Assembly: GCA_963700425.1 (NCBI GenBank)
Contig: CAVOXO010000003.1
Span: 124,001 to 188,000 of the forward strand
Direction of reading: 5' to 3'
Length of the DNA: 64,000 nt
Origin: CAVOXO01 sp963700425
Lineage (GTDB): Bacteria; Actinomycetota; Acidimicrobiia; Acidimicrobiales; Microtrichaceae
In this document: positions 53,320-62,173 of the stretch, piece by piece
Layout of the letters: each line of letters begins with the position of its first letter
Numbering within the stretch: position 1 is the stretch's first letter
Notes under the pieces: generated by a model
Database searches by the model: none
Told to the model about the DNA's origin: nothing
The model's input: only the letters and a program-made list of their open reading frames with translations
Program-made: the position numbers and the translations under genes

Positions 53320-56300
53320 GTGACATCGATACGGGTGCTGGGTCCCCTCGTCGTCATGGGGTCCGACGGCATCGAGCAGGTTCTGACCGGGCGAACCGGA
53401 CAGATAGTGGCCGCTTTGGCACTCCGAGTGGGGCGCCCCGTCGACGATGACGAGCTGATCGACGCCCTGTGGCCGGGGGATGGCCTGCCTTCCGAACCGG
53501 CAGCGACGCTGCGCACATATGTCGCGCGGGCCCGCCGAACCGTGGCCGCCGTGGGAATCGAACGGCTCGGCGGCAGGTACCTGGTCGACATCGACCCGTC
53601 CGACGTCGATGCGACCGTCTTCGAACAGCGGGTGACCGGTGGGCTCGGTGCATGGCGGGCCGGCGACCCGGTTCGGTGCTCGTCGGAGATGACCGCCGCG
53701 CTGGACCTGTGGAAGGGCCGGCCCTGGACCCTGCTCGACGGCTGGGCCCCGGCGGACATCGACGCAGCCCGACTCGGAGAGCTGCACGCCCAGGCCGAGG
53801 AGTATTCGGCAGCTTCGGAGCTGGTGGAGGGCGACGCCGAATCGGCCGCGTCGCATCTCATCGAATTGACCGAGGCGGCACCGCTGCGGGAGTTCCGGTG
53901 GGAGCTCCTGATGCGGGCTCAGGCGATCCAGGGCCGACAGGCGGACGCGCTTCGAACATTCCGGAGGGCGCGCGACCTTCTGGTCGACGAGCTGGGAATC
54001 GAGCCGTCACCGCGGCTGGTCGCACTCGAGGCCGCCGTTCTGGACCAACGTGATCCGGTTCCGCTGGCACGACCGGCCGCAGCAGAGCCCGATGGAGTCT
54101 CCCGCTCCGCTCGGCTCGAGCGGAGGGCGGCGGAGTCGCTCGTTGGCCGCGATGAGCACATGGCGACCCTCGACGATGCCCTGGCCACTCACGATCCGGC
54201 CGTACCGCGCATCGTGGCCATCTCCGGAGAGCCGGGCATCGGCAAGACGCGCCTGCTCGACGCGACCGCGGAGCTGGCGCGTGATCGCCGCCTGGCCGTT
54301 CACCGCGGCGTGTGCTTCGAAGCCGAGAGCTCGGGCGCCTACCGGCCCGTCATCGACGTTCTTCGCAGTCTCGTGGACGAGTTTCCACCCCCTGACGTCG
54401 ATCGGCTGCTGCTGGGGATCCTTCTCCCCGAGTTGGTGTCCGCCGGCGAACGGCTCGGCGACGGGGGTGACGACACCCAGTTTCGTCTCTTCGACGCTGC
54501 GGCCCGTCTGTTCCGTCGAGCCGCCGAAGCCGGGTCGGTGATCATGATCGACGACATGCACTCGGCGGACCCGGCGAGCATCGACCTCATCGGTCACTGC
54601 GTTCGACACGCCTCCGACGTCGACCTGAAGCTCGTCGTCGCCTACCGTCCTCGCGAGGCCGCGGTCCATTCTCCGCTCGTCGAGTGGTTGGCGACTGCGG
54701 GGCGCCTCGTCGACACGACCCGAATCGAGTTGAGCGGCCTCTCCGATGCCGGTGTCGCACAGCTGATGCGGCGCATCGTGGGCTCCGACGACGACCTGCT
54801 CGCCACGGAACTACGGGATCTCACCGAGGGCAATCCCCTGTTCGTCCACGAGCTCCTGGTCGCGCTCCGCGACAGCCCCCGCTCGCTCGACGAGCTGGTG
54901 GCCGAGCTCCCGGCGGGACTGGTCGACGTCCTGAATCACCGCCTCGCGACCGTGGGATCCGACCACCAGTCGATCCTCAGGCGGGTGTCCATCGATCCCG
55001 CGGGAATGTCGTTCGAGTTGTTGAGAGCGTCAGTGTCGTTCGAGAACGGTCGGCTGGTGGATCTGCTCGACGACCTGACCGAGGCGGGCCTCCTGGTCGA
55101 GCGCCTCGATGACGGTGACCCGGTGTTGGCGTTCTCACACGAGTTGTTGCGGGTGGCCATGAGAGACGGGTTGAGCCTCGCCCGTCGCGCCGCACTTCAC
55201 CATGCGACCGCTCTTGCGGCCGACCAACTCGCCGACGCCGATCCCCATCGATGGACCGGCGCCGCGGCCTTCCACTGGTTCGAGGCGGGGCGGGCGGCCG
55301 ATCCGCTTCGCGCCGAACTCACCAACATCGACGCAGGCCGGCTGGCGTACGAACGCACGGCATTCGCGGACGCTCAGCGTTGCTGGGGGCGAGCCCTCAC
55401 GGCACTCGAGTGGCAGGGAAGGGAGGATCGTGGCGGTCGGCTCCACCTGAGCGCCGCAGAGTCCGCTCATCGATCGGGCGACGTCGATCTGCGCAGGCGG
55501 TACGCAGAGACGTCGTTCGATCTCGCCATGGCCGAGGGCGATGTCGCCACTGCGGCCCGGGCGGCGATCGTGCACGGTGGCACACGGTCCACCTATGGCG
55601 TCGCCAACGAGAACACGACACGGATGCTGGCGGAGGCGATGGACCGCCTGGAAGGGCGCAGCGATCTGGTGGGACTGAGGGCGTGCGCGATGGCCCGTCT
55701 GGCCCAGGAGGTGAACCATGCCGGTGACCTCGATGCGTCGCGGGACATGTCGGCGGACGCGGTGGATCTGGCGAGGGGTGTCGACGACGATCGCGTCGCC
55801 GCGTCGGTGTTCAGGGAGCGGGTCTGGACCTTGAATCACCCGGACTGGTTGTCGGAGCGCGAGGCTGCGATCGAGGCGATGCTCGAGCGTTCTCGACGGG
55901 TCGGTGACGTCGAGCTGGAGATGGAGGCGCGGGTCTGGAGGGCATCGGCCCGTCTCGAACGGGGTGATACCGGTGCCTTCGACATCGAACTGGACGAGCT
56001 GGACTCGCTCGCCGAGCGATGTCCGGTCCCCGCACTGCTGGTGCGGGTTGCGACCCTGAAGAGCACCCGCTCGGCACTGCGCGGCGACGTCGATCTGGCC
56101 ATCGAGCGCGCCCAGCAGACCTACGAGCTGGGGCAACGAGTCGAGCCCGAGAACGCCGAACAGGTCTTGAGGGCACAGATGATCGCCCCTCTCAGGGAAC
56201 AGGGGCTGCTCGCTGCCGCTCTTCCGCTCGTGGCGGAATCCGCCGAGTCGTACCGCGAGATCCCCGGCTGGCGATGCGCCCTCGCCTTCGTTCTGGCCGA

Positions 56301-56796
56301 GGCCGGAGAACGCGACGCCGCCGCGGGGGAGGTGGCCGCGCTCCGTAGCGCCGGATTCGCGGCCATCCGCCGCGACCTCGCCTGGGCACTCGCCGTCACC
56401 TACCTGGCCGAGGCGGTGGCGATTCTCGAGGATCGCGATGCCGCGGAGGAACTCGAGCCGCTTCTGGCCCCGTTCTCCGGACGCATCGCCAGTCTGTGGG
56501 ACATCGCCTCCAACGGCGCGGTCGATCACTACCTCGGCCGCCTGGCCATGACCCGGGGCGACGCCGCCTCGGCCGTCCACCACTTCGAGGCGGCGGTCGA
56601 CCTCAACGTGGCGAGCGACCACGGTCCCGCCGCGCTGCGGTCCCGGACCCAACGGGTCATCGCCGGCGACGGTAGCGGGGCGCTCGATCCCCTCGAGGGC
56701 GTGGACGAGCTGGCCGTGGTGATCGAGTCCGGCCGCCACAACGGGTGGCCGTCCATCGTCGAGGGGGCCGAAGCCCTTCTGTCAACGCTCCGTTGA
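53320..56796 (+). CDS. BTAD/AAA/TPR transcriptional regulator (AfsR/SARP-like)
   Basis: The 1158-residue protein starts with an OmpR-type winged helix (IRVLGPLVV, GRPVDDDELIDALWPGDGLP, ATLRTYVARARR) and then a bacterial transcriptional activation domain to about residue 245. The AAA part has Walker A SGEPGIGKTRL (about 302-312) and Walker B IMIDDMHSADP (about 408-418), with a helical region containing ELSGLSDAGVAQLM and TEGNPLFVHELL. Alpha-helical repeats follow, probably TPR-like, to the end. Such proteins sense signals through the ATPase and repeats and activate target promoters. GTG 53320 follows GGGAGGG. A cyclase-fold gene is divergently transcribed next to it. It overlaps the end of the convergent FAD oxidoreductase by 15 bp. 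Confidence 0.9.
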   Translation: MTSIRVLGPLVVMGSDGIEQVLTGRTGQIVAALALRVGRPVDDDELIDALWPGDGLPSEPAATLRTYVARARRTVAAVGIERLGGRYLVDIDPSDVDATVFEQRVTGGLGAWRAGDPVRCSSEMTAALDLWKGRPWTLLDGWAPADIDAARLGELHAQAEEYSAASELVEGDAESAASHLIELTEAAPLREFRWELLMRAQAIQGRQADALRTFRRARDLLVDELGIEPSPRLVALEAAVLDQRDPVPLARPAAAEPDGVSRSARLERRAAESLVGRDEHMATLDDALATHDPAVPRIVAISGEPGIGKTRLLDATAELARDRRLAVHRGVCFEAESSGAYRPVIDVLRSLVDEFPPPDVDRLLLGILLPELVSAGERLGDGGDDTQFRLFDAAARLFRRAAEAGSVIMIDDMHSADPASIDLIGHCVRHASDVDLKLVVAYRPREAAVHSPLVEWLATAGRLVDTTRIELSGLSDAGVAQLMRRIVGSDDDLLATELRDLTEGNPLFVHELLVALRDSPRSLDELVAELPAGLVDVLNHRLATVGSDHQSILRRVSIDPAGMSFELLRASVSFENGRLVDLLDDLTEAGLLVERLDDGDPVLAFSHELLRVAMRDGLSLARRAALHHATALAADQLADADPHRWTGAAAFHWFEAGRAADPLRAELTNIDAGRLAYERTAFADAQRCWGRALTALEWQGREDRGGRLHLSAAESAHRSGDVDLRRRYAETSFDLAMAEGDVATAARAAIVHGGTRSTYGVANENTTRMLAEAMDRLEGRSDLVGLRACAMARLAQEVNHAGDLDASRDMSADAVDLARGVDDDRVAASVFRERVWTLNHPDWLSEREAAIEAMLERSRRVGDVELEMEARVWRASARLERGDTGAFDIELDELDSLAERCPVPALLVRVATLKSTRSALRGDVDLAIERAQQTYELGQRVEPENAEQVLRAQMIAPLREQGLLAAALPLVAESAESYREIPGWRCALAFVLAEAGERDAAAGEVAALRSAGFAAIRRDLAWALAVTYLAEAVAILEDRDAAEELEPLLAPFSGRIASLWDIASNGAVDHYLGRLAMTRGDAASAVHHFEAAVDLNVASDHGPAALRSRTQRVIAGDGSGALDPLEGVDELAVVIESGRHNGWPSIVEGAEALLSTLR

Positions 56797-59403
56797 CGCC
56801 GTCGGTGTCTCGCCCCGTCGGGGGAGGCCGGGTGGTCGGAAGCGTCGCTCGATCGAGCGTCTGAATCGGTCCTCGATGCCCGCCACCCATCCGATCGGCG
56901 TGGCGATGAGCAGCAAGGGGTTGGGGAGACCGATCCAGAAGAGGCCCTTGTCCATCCATCTCATCCCGCGCAGCAGCCCTCGGAATTCCACGGGATCCTG
57001 CAGGCCATCCGGCTCGTCGATACCGAGGCGTTCGAGGGGTGCGTCGGGATGGTCGCTCGCGATGAGCGCCCGGGCCGCCCAGCGAGCGGCTTCGTCGGCG
57101 GATTCCATCGAGGCGAAGTCCGCCGAGGTGCGCACGTAGTCTCCGGCGACGAAGAGGTTGTCGATCGCCGTCACCGCGCACGGTCGGGCCCGCCAGGATC
57201 CGGCCGTGTTGATGAGCAGTTTGTCCGCATTGTTCAGTGGCAGGTTCTCGATCTCGAGCGAGGCGGGAGGACGGCCAGGGCCCGACGGCGTGCACGGGTG
57301 GACGACCATCGCAGGGTGAGCGGCTGTTGACGCGGCGGCCGCCGTCGGAGCAGTCGCCGACGCCGCGGTCAACTCGATCAGAGGGGGCGGTCCGCCCCGC
57401 AACAGGTCGCCCGGCACCATCGGGTCGGGGTCGGTGATCGCCGTGTCGACGAGCACCCGACTCATGGCGGGCACGTCGACCGAGCGCAGTTCGACGATGT
57501 GTTCCTGCAGCTGTCGCCACACCTCGGCAACGATGTCGGCGAGTTCGCCGAACTGGGCGGGGAGGCCGGTACTCGACGGGCGGAACCAGTCCGAGACGTC
57601 CACGGAGAGGATCGTGTTCCGACCGCCGTCCTCCTCGTCGAGACTCCACACCGGTCGTTCATCGATGGCGGTGAGCGCCCATTCCGAGTCGAGACACAGC
57701 ATGTGGCCCCGGGGGAGCTCGATGTGTCGGTCGAGATGGAAGACGATTCCGGTCATCCACCCGAACTCCAGATCGAACACCGCGTCGAGGTGGGGAACGG
57801 GCTCGGGGTCACTGAGCGGGTGGACCGGTCGACCTGTCGAGCGGCTCCGATCCGCCGCGACGAGCTCGGCGCTGTTGCCGAGGATCCGCTGCGCCGCCGG
57901 ACCCGGTACGGCGAGGACGTACCGGTCGAAGTGGCCACGGGTCGCACCGGTGGGCCGGTTGTCGATGGCCTCATAGACGTCGGCCTCGCCTGCTCGCTTC
58001 GGCACACCACCCCGGGCGGTGCGGTCGGCGTACTCGAAGCCCTCGACCATCCCGTCGCCGCTGACGAGGAGGCGCTGCACGAGGCAGTGGTCCAGGGTCC
58101 GCATCGGTGCCGGCGACGGAGTCTCCGGGTCCTCCCCGACCGTGGTCGCGTCGTCTCCCGGCAGCACGTTGAACCGGACCCCGGCCTCGATGAGATGGTC
58201 GACCCACGGGATGATCCACACGTCGCTGGTCGGGCCGTCGAGAACCCGGTCGGGCGCGTTGTCGCGGGTGAGGTACGGGTTGATGTCGTAGATGAGCTGA
58301 GCCAGGATCAGCCCGCCGGTCCTGGCGCTCATCCGTTCCGCCTTGGTGGCGACGAACGACCGTGTGAGCCCGGTGGCCAGCGTCAACTGGAAGCGTTCGG
58401 AGAAGCGCCATGCCCTGATCAGATCCCACCAGCTGACATTGTCCCAGTGCCCATAGATGCGGGAGCGACACGACGTCATGAGTTGGATGACCGAGAGGGC
58501 CGCCCACATCGACTCGGTGGCACGAGGTTTGACGTCGAGGGGAATCCCCGACCGCAGTTCGCGCCAGAGCCAGCCGATCGCCGACAGTGGCCGCAGGAAC
58601 ATCCACCCGAACGCCACGATGGCGGCCGCAGCCCACACCGGCCACGGGGGAGACCACCACACCATCACCGGAACGAGTGCTGCCCACCACCATCGACCGC
58701 CCGGGATCCGGGCCTGGAGTCGCATCAACGTGTGACACTGATCGACTCCGGTTCCGTCGCTGCGCAGCGGGAGGGACAACTCTGCGGTTCCATCCGAGGA
58801 AGCAGCCTCGACGACCCAGCGAAGCAGGGTCCGAAGTGGCATGGCGGCTGCCCACACGATCCAGATCCACATGTCGACGTCCAGCAGCGCCAGGGCGATC
58901 GGCACCGCGACCAACCAGAGAGCGGTGACGGGGGGGCCGAACTTCTCGATCGCGTGGCGGGCCCTGATTGCGGCGACCCGAGAAGGGACATCGTCGGAGG
59001 ACTCGATGTGCCGCGCGTAGAACGCGGTCTCGGTGAGCGGGACGAGGTGGTCGGCGACGGTGCCCCTGCCGTCCGCGGCGGGGATCTGATCCATCGTGGC
59101 GGTGACGTGTTGGTAGAACCCCGGGAAGAACCGGAACCCGTGCTCACCGGCCAGTGGCTCTCCCGGGGTCGCATCGTCTCGGATCGGGCCGGGACGATGC
59201 CAGCTGCGGGCCTTGCCGCCGAGGTTCGGTGCGTCGCGTCCGTGTGAATCGAAGACGGTGATCTCGTAGGCATCGTCAGGGTGGGATCGGTTCCACGCGG
59301 CGAGTTGGTGCGCCACCGACAGGCCGGCAATCCCGCCTCCGAGGACCGCGACACGTCGTCGCCCGCGGCCGGCGTCCTCGGACTCAGGAACGGTGTCGCC
59401 CAC
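56782..59403 (-). CDS. FAD-dependent amine-oxidase/phytoene-desaturase-like protein with internal membrane segments
   Basis: The 873-residue flavoprotein opens with a Rossmann motif VAVLGGGIAGLSVAHQLA (18-35), ITVFDSH (48-54) and LGGKARSW, followed by EHGFRFFPGFY. This is the pattern of hydroxysqualene dehydroxylase/phytoene-desaturase relatives. Unlike usual members it has an insertion at about 155-280 with up to four hydrophobic stretches (about 159-175, 178-195, 239-251, 254-275). The C-terminus has the FAD-closing FVAGDYVRTSADFASMESADEA. Long Ala/Pro-rich linker sequence lies near 700. The enzyme probably acts on a large lipid such as a polyprenyl or carotenoid chain at the membrane. The substrate is not known. 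Confidence 0.82.
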   Translation of the reverse strand: MGDTVPESEDAGRGRRRVAVLGGGIAGLSVAHQLAAWNRSHPDDAYEITVFDSHGRDAPNLGGKARSWHRPGPIRDDATPGEPLAGEHGFRFFPGFYQHVTATMDQIPAADGRGTVADHLVPLTETAFYARHIESSDDVPSRVAAIRARHAIEKFGPPVTALWLVAVPIALALLDVDMWIWIVWAAAMPLRTLLRWVVEAASSDGTAELSLPLRSDGTGVDQCHTLMRLQARIPGGRWWWAALVPVMVWWSPPWPVWAAAAIVAFGWMFLRPLSAIGWLWRELRSGIPLDVKPRATESMWAALSVIQLMTSCRSRIYGHWDNVSWWDLIRAWRFSERFQLTLATGLTRSFVATKAERMSARTGGLILAQLIYDINPYLTRDNAPDRVLDGPTSDVWIIPWVDHLIEAGVRFNVLPGDDATTVGEDPETPSPAPMRTLDHCLVQRLLVSGDGMVEGFEYADRTARGGVPKRAGEADVYEAIDNRPTGATRGHFDRYVLAVPGPAAQRILGNSAELVAADRSRSTGRPVHPLSDPEPVPHLDAVFDLEFGWMTGIVFHLDRHIELPRGHMLCLDSEWALTAIDERPVWSLDEEDGGRNTILSVDVSDWFRPSSTGLPAQFGELADIVAEVWRQLQEHIVELRSVDVPAMSRVLVDTAITDPDPMVPGDLLRGGPPPLIELTAASATAPTAAAASTAAHPAMVVHPCTPSGPGRPPASLEIENLPLNNADKLLINTAGSWRARPCAVTAIDNLFVAGDYVRTSADFASMESADEAARWAARALIASDHPDAPLERLGIDEPDGLQDPVEFRGLLRGMRWMDKGLFWIGLPNPLLLIATPIGWVAGIEDRFRRSIERRFRPPGLPRRGETPTASTER

Positions 59404-59418
59404 GGTGCCGGCTCCGTG

Positions 59419-59901
59419 TCACCCGAAGCCCTCACCCCACCAAGGTGCTGCGCGCAACCGGCGTTCGAGCGCGACATCGACTGCGGTGACGAGCTCGACG
59501 GTGGTCGCCGGTGGCTCGACGGTCGTCACCTGATCCGGTTCGGATTCCAGCGTTCCGGGGGCGAAGGGGACCGTCGGCTCGGTCGTGGTGATGGCCACGT
59601 CCGCCACGACGGCCGGCGGCCGCCGTTGCAGGAGAACCTGGTCGAGGACACGGCGGCCGTGTCGTGTCGGCCGCAACATGTTGACCGCGACATCTGCGCC
59701 GTCGATCAGGGCGCAGGCGCCGAACTCCAGGAGGTCGCAGCCGGCCGCCTCGGGGTCGACACATGTGCGGACGGCATAGCCGTGGTGATGGGCGAGCAGG
59801 TCCAGGAGCGTGGCGTCGGTGTCGGAGGCACATTCCACGAGAACCCTGGTCTGGCGAACGTCGTCACCTTCCCACGGGTGTCGAAAGCGTTGCTGACCCA
59901 T
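59419..59901 (-). CDS. Small protein with receiver-like N-terminus, function unknown
   Basis: The 160-residue product begins MGQQRFRHPW. Alternating beta/alpha segments follow: TRVLVECASDTDATLLDLLAHHHGY, AVRTCVDPEAAGCDLLEFGA, CALIDGADVAVNMLRPTRHG and VLDQVLLQRRPPAVVADVAI. This resembles a response-regulator or Rossmann-like fold, but the phosphoacceptor pattern is not clear. A Thr/Glu/Pro-rich segment and ERRLRAAPWW end it. ATG 59901 is chosen because a GGGGGGA stretch lies near. It is 15 bp downstream of nothing on its strand but directly upstream of the FAD oxidoreductase, so the two may be co-transcribed. Confidence 0.6.
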   Translation of the reverse strand: MGQQRFRHPWEGDDVRQTRVLVECASDTDATLLDLLAHHHGYAVRTCVDPEAAGCDLLEFGACALIDGADVAVNMLRPTRHGRRVLDQVLLQRRPPAVVADVAITTTEPTVPFAPGTLESEPDQVTTVEPPATTVELVTAVDVALERRLRAAPWWGEGFG

Positions 59902-60079
59902 GACCCATCCCCCCGGATTGCCAGTGCAGGCACCCACTATGCCCCACCGGGGGCTCGAAGGGAACTGGTCGCCGGTCACCCCTCGGCCACCGGTTCCGGG
60001 CGCGCCGGGGTCGGCGGTGCGTGACGGGGCCGTTGCGTCGGTCAGGCGTGCCGACAGCAGAGGTCGGTGGGATCGACCC

Positions 60080-60628
60080 CTACGGGGTGGTCGATCCGAC
60101 TCCCCGAAGTCTGCGACTGATCCTGCTCGTGAGGTCCTCGTCGGCTCTCCGTTCGGCCGCGGAGAGGTACGTTGCGCCGAACTCGGCGGTGATGGCCTCG
60201 ATGTCCTCTGTCTCGCGGGCACTCGGGCCGGCGTTGGGAAGATCCGCCGGAAGCGACGTCAACTCGCCGGTGTCGAACCAGATGACCTGGCACGGCTCAC
60301 ACACGTCGAGCGCGAGGGAGTCCGCGTCACTGTCGGCACCGGGCGCCTCGTCGATGTCATGGGTCAGCTCGATCGGGCTCATCCCGCGGTCACACATGGG
60401 ACAGGCCCGAGGTCCGACGATGTCACGGGCGGCGCGCGCCCGACGCCACAGCTCCGTCACCTCGTCGTCCTGGAGTCGGCCGTGAGCCTCCTGGAGCGTG
60501 AGGGCCCGACCGTGGCCCTGCGCGCACACCCAGGCGTCGAGTTCGCCGTCGGGCGTCAACGCCAGATCGGTTCGGCAGGTGGGACAGGTCGGGTTTCGAA
60601 GATCCATGATCTGGATATCGGCGCCCAT
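60080..60628 (-). CDS. Double zinc-ribbon protein (zf-TFIIB-like)
   Basis: The 182-residue protein has two zinc-ribbon parts. The first is CPTC (near 14) and CAQGH (near 34), the second CPMC (near 77) and CEPC (near 110). The second, with CPMCDRGMSPIEL and VCEPCQVIWFDTGEL, resembles the zf-TFIIB type of small bacterial proteins. The C-terminus is helical and charged. Its role is unknown; protein or nucleic-acid binding is possible. An in-frame ATG eight codons later (MDLRNPTCP) is an alternative start. It lies alone, divergent from the monoacylglycerol lipase. Confidence 0.75.
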   Translation of the reverse strand: MGADIQIMDLRNPTCPTCRTDLALTPDGELDAWVCAQGHGRALTLQEAHGRLQDDEVTELWRRARAARDIVGPRACPMCDRGMSPIELTHDIDEAPGADSDADSLALDVCEPCQVIWFDTGELTSLPADLPNAGPSARETEDIEAITAEFGATYLSAAERRADEDLTSRISRRLRGVGSTTP

Positions 60629-60680
60629 GGAGAAATCTCAAGCGGAAGCCCATTCGAGGTGCCCGGGCGCGGCAGCCTTG

Positions 60681-60686
60681 TAATGT
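60681..60686 (+). promoter_or_regulatory. Leaderless -10 box of the lipase gene
   Basis: TAATGT lies seven bases before ATG 60694 with no ribosome site between. It is the most consensus-like of the leaderless -10 candidates on this strand. Confidence 0.5.
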
Positions 60687-60693
60687 CCCGCCC

Positions 60694-61522
60694 ATGCTGA
60701 CCGAGGAATCGACGATGAAGGGTGCGCTCGGCGTGACCCTGCACACAGCCGAGTGGGCGCCCGACGACGACATCGTGGCCGACGTGGTGCTGATCCACGG
60801 ATTCGGTGAGCATTCCGGGCGGTACGTTCCGGTCGCCGAGGTGCTCTGTGCCGCCGGGTTCAGGGTGACGAGCATGGACCTGAGAGGTCATGGTCGGAGC
60901 ACCGGTCTGAGGCGAGGCGACGTCGACGACTTCGGGCTGCTGGTCGACGATGTTGCCGCGCTGGTCGAGCGGACCCGGACCGATCGGCCCCTGTTCCTCT
61001 ACGGGCATTCGATGGGTGGTCTCGCCGCGATGCGCTACGCCGAACGCGGCGACGGTTCCCTCGCCGGGATGGTCATCGCCAGCGCCGCGCTGGTGCCCGC
61101 CGAATCGATTCCCGCTCCGCTGGTGAAGGTGGTCAACGTCGTGGGCAGGGTCGTACCGGGACTCCGCACGATCGCACTCGAGGGCGACGCCATTTCCCGC
61201 GACCCCGAGGTGCGGGCCGACTACGACTCCGACCCGCTCAACTTCCGCGGCAAGCTCACGATGGGGACGGGCCGCCAGATCAACCTGGCGATGGAGGCTG
61301 TGATGGCCGAGGCGTCGACGGTGTCGTGTCCGCTGTTGATCATCCACGGTGACGCCGACCGGCTCACCTCCGCTCGACGGTGCCCACAAGCTCGCCGACG
61401 CCGTGTCCTCGGCCGACTGCACCGTGCGGATCTGGCCCGGAGCGTTTCACGAGCTGCATCACGAACCCGAACGGGACGAGGTCCTGGCGACCGTCACGGA
61501 GTGGTTGACCGGCCACGTGTGA
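60694..61522 (+). pseudogene. Monoacylglycerol lipase-like hydrolase, one frameshift
   Basis: The protein has the lysophospholipase/monoacylglycerol lipase pattern. LIHGFGEHSGRYVPVAEVL, VTSMDLRGHGRSTG and the nucleophile elbow GHSMGG come first, then IIHGDADRLTS with the catalytic Asp. A one-base insertion near 61371 shifts the frame. The other frame continues LDGAHKLADAVSSADCTVRIW, FHELHHEPERDEV (catalytic His) and ends TEWLTGHV at 61522. Corrected length is about 275 residues, standard for the family. The three catalytic residues survive. It should release fatty acids from monoacylglycerols, which the CoA ligase downstream could activate. That link is inferred from proximity. Confidence 0.82.
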
Positions 61523-61550
61523 ACCTGTGGCCCTTCCGTCGGACGACACC

Positions 61551-61556
61551 TAGGGT
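61551..61556 (+). promoter_or_regulatory. Putative -10 box of the TIGR03086-CoA ligase genes
   Basis: TAGGGT lies 39 bases before ATG 61596, whose ribosome site AGGGGG is present. No convincing -35 box is seen. Confidence 0.35.
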
Positions 61557-61595
61557 GTGGCTGATCGGACCGATCCACACTCACCAGGGGGCAGC

Positions 61596-62153
61596 ATGGA
61601 CGCGGAGACACTTCGGAAGGCACAACAGATCGCGGCCGCGACGTTGGCGGGCGTGCAGTCCGACCAGATGAGCGACTCCACCCCGTGCGCGTCGTGGAAC
61701 GTGTCACAGCTCATCGACCACCTCGTCGGAGGCCAGCTCTGGGCGACCTCGGCCATTCAGGGTCTCGACATGGACGAGACCGGCGAGGGGTCGGCCGCCG
61801 GCGACTACCAGGCCGCATTCGACGTGGCGTGCGCCAAGGCCGTCGCCGCGTTCTCCGAGGACGGAGCCATGGACAGGACGGTCAACCCGGGCTTCGGAGA
61901 CATGCCGGCTGCCGCTCTCCTCGGTCTCACCGTGACCGACACCTTCACCCACTCGTGGGACCTGGCCCGGGCGACAGGTCAGGACACCGATCTCGACCCC
62001 GCGTTCGCCGATCAGTTGCTCGCCGCCTCCCAGGCGTCGATCCAGGAGGCCTTCCGGGGCCCCGAGGGGGCACCCTTCGGGCCGGAACAGCCGGCACCCG
62101 CCGCAGCGTCGTCCGCCGATCGCCTGGCCGCGTTCCTCGGACGCACCGTCTGA
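61596..62153 (+). CDS. TIGR03086-family (DinB/maleylpyruvate isomerase-like) metal-binding protein
   Basis: The 185-residue protein has the TIGR03086 pattern. QQIAAATLAGVQSDQMSDSTPCASWNVSQLIDHLVGGQLW opens it, with a Cys and a histidine in DHLV. FTHSWDLARATGQDTDLDP carries two more ligand-type residues (HSWD). The fold is the four-helix DinB/MDMPI type that uses mycothiol in some members, so it fits a mycothiol-containing actinobacterium. Its reaction is unknown. ATG 61596 follows AGGGGG. The CoA ligase starts 20 bp after its stop, so the pair is probably one transcript. Confidence 0.85.
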   Translation: MDAETLRKAQQIAAATLAGVQSDQMSDSTPCASWNVSQLIDHLVGGQLWATSAIQGLDMDETGEGSAAGDYQAAFDVACAKAVAAFSEDGAMDRTVNPGFGDMPAAALLGLTVTDTFTHSWDLARATGQDTDLDPAFADQLLAASQASIQEAFRGPEGAPFGPEQPAPAAASSADRLAAFLGRTV

Positions 62154-62173
62154 GTTCGGAGCCGACCCGGACC

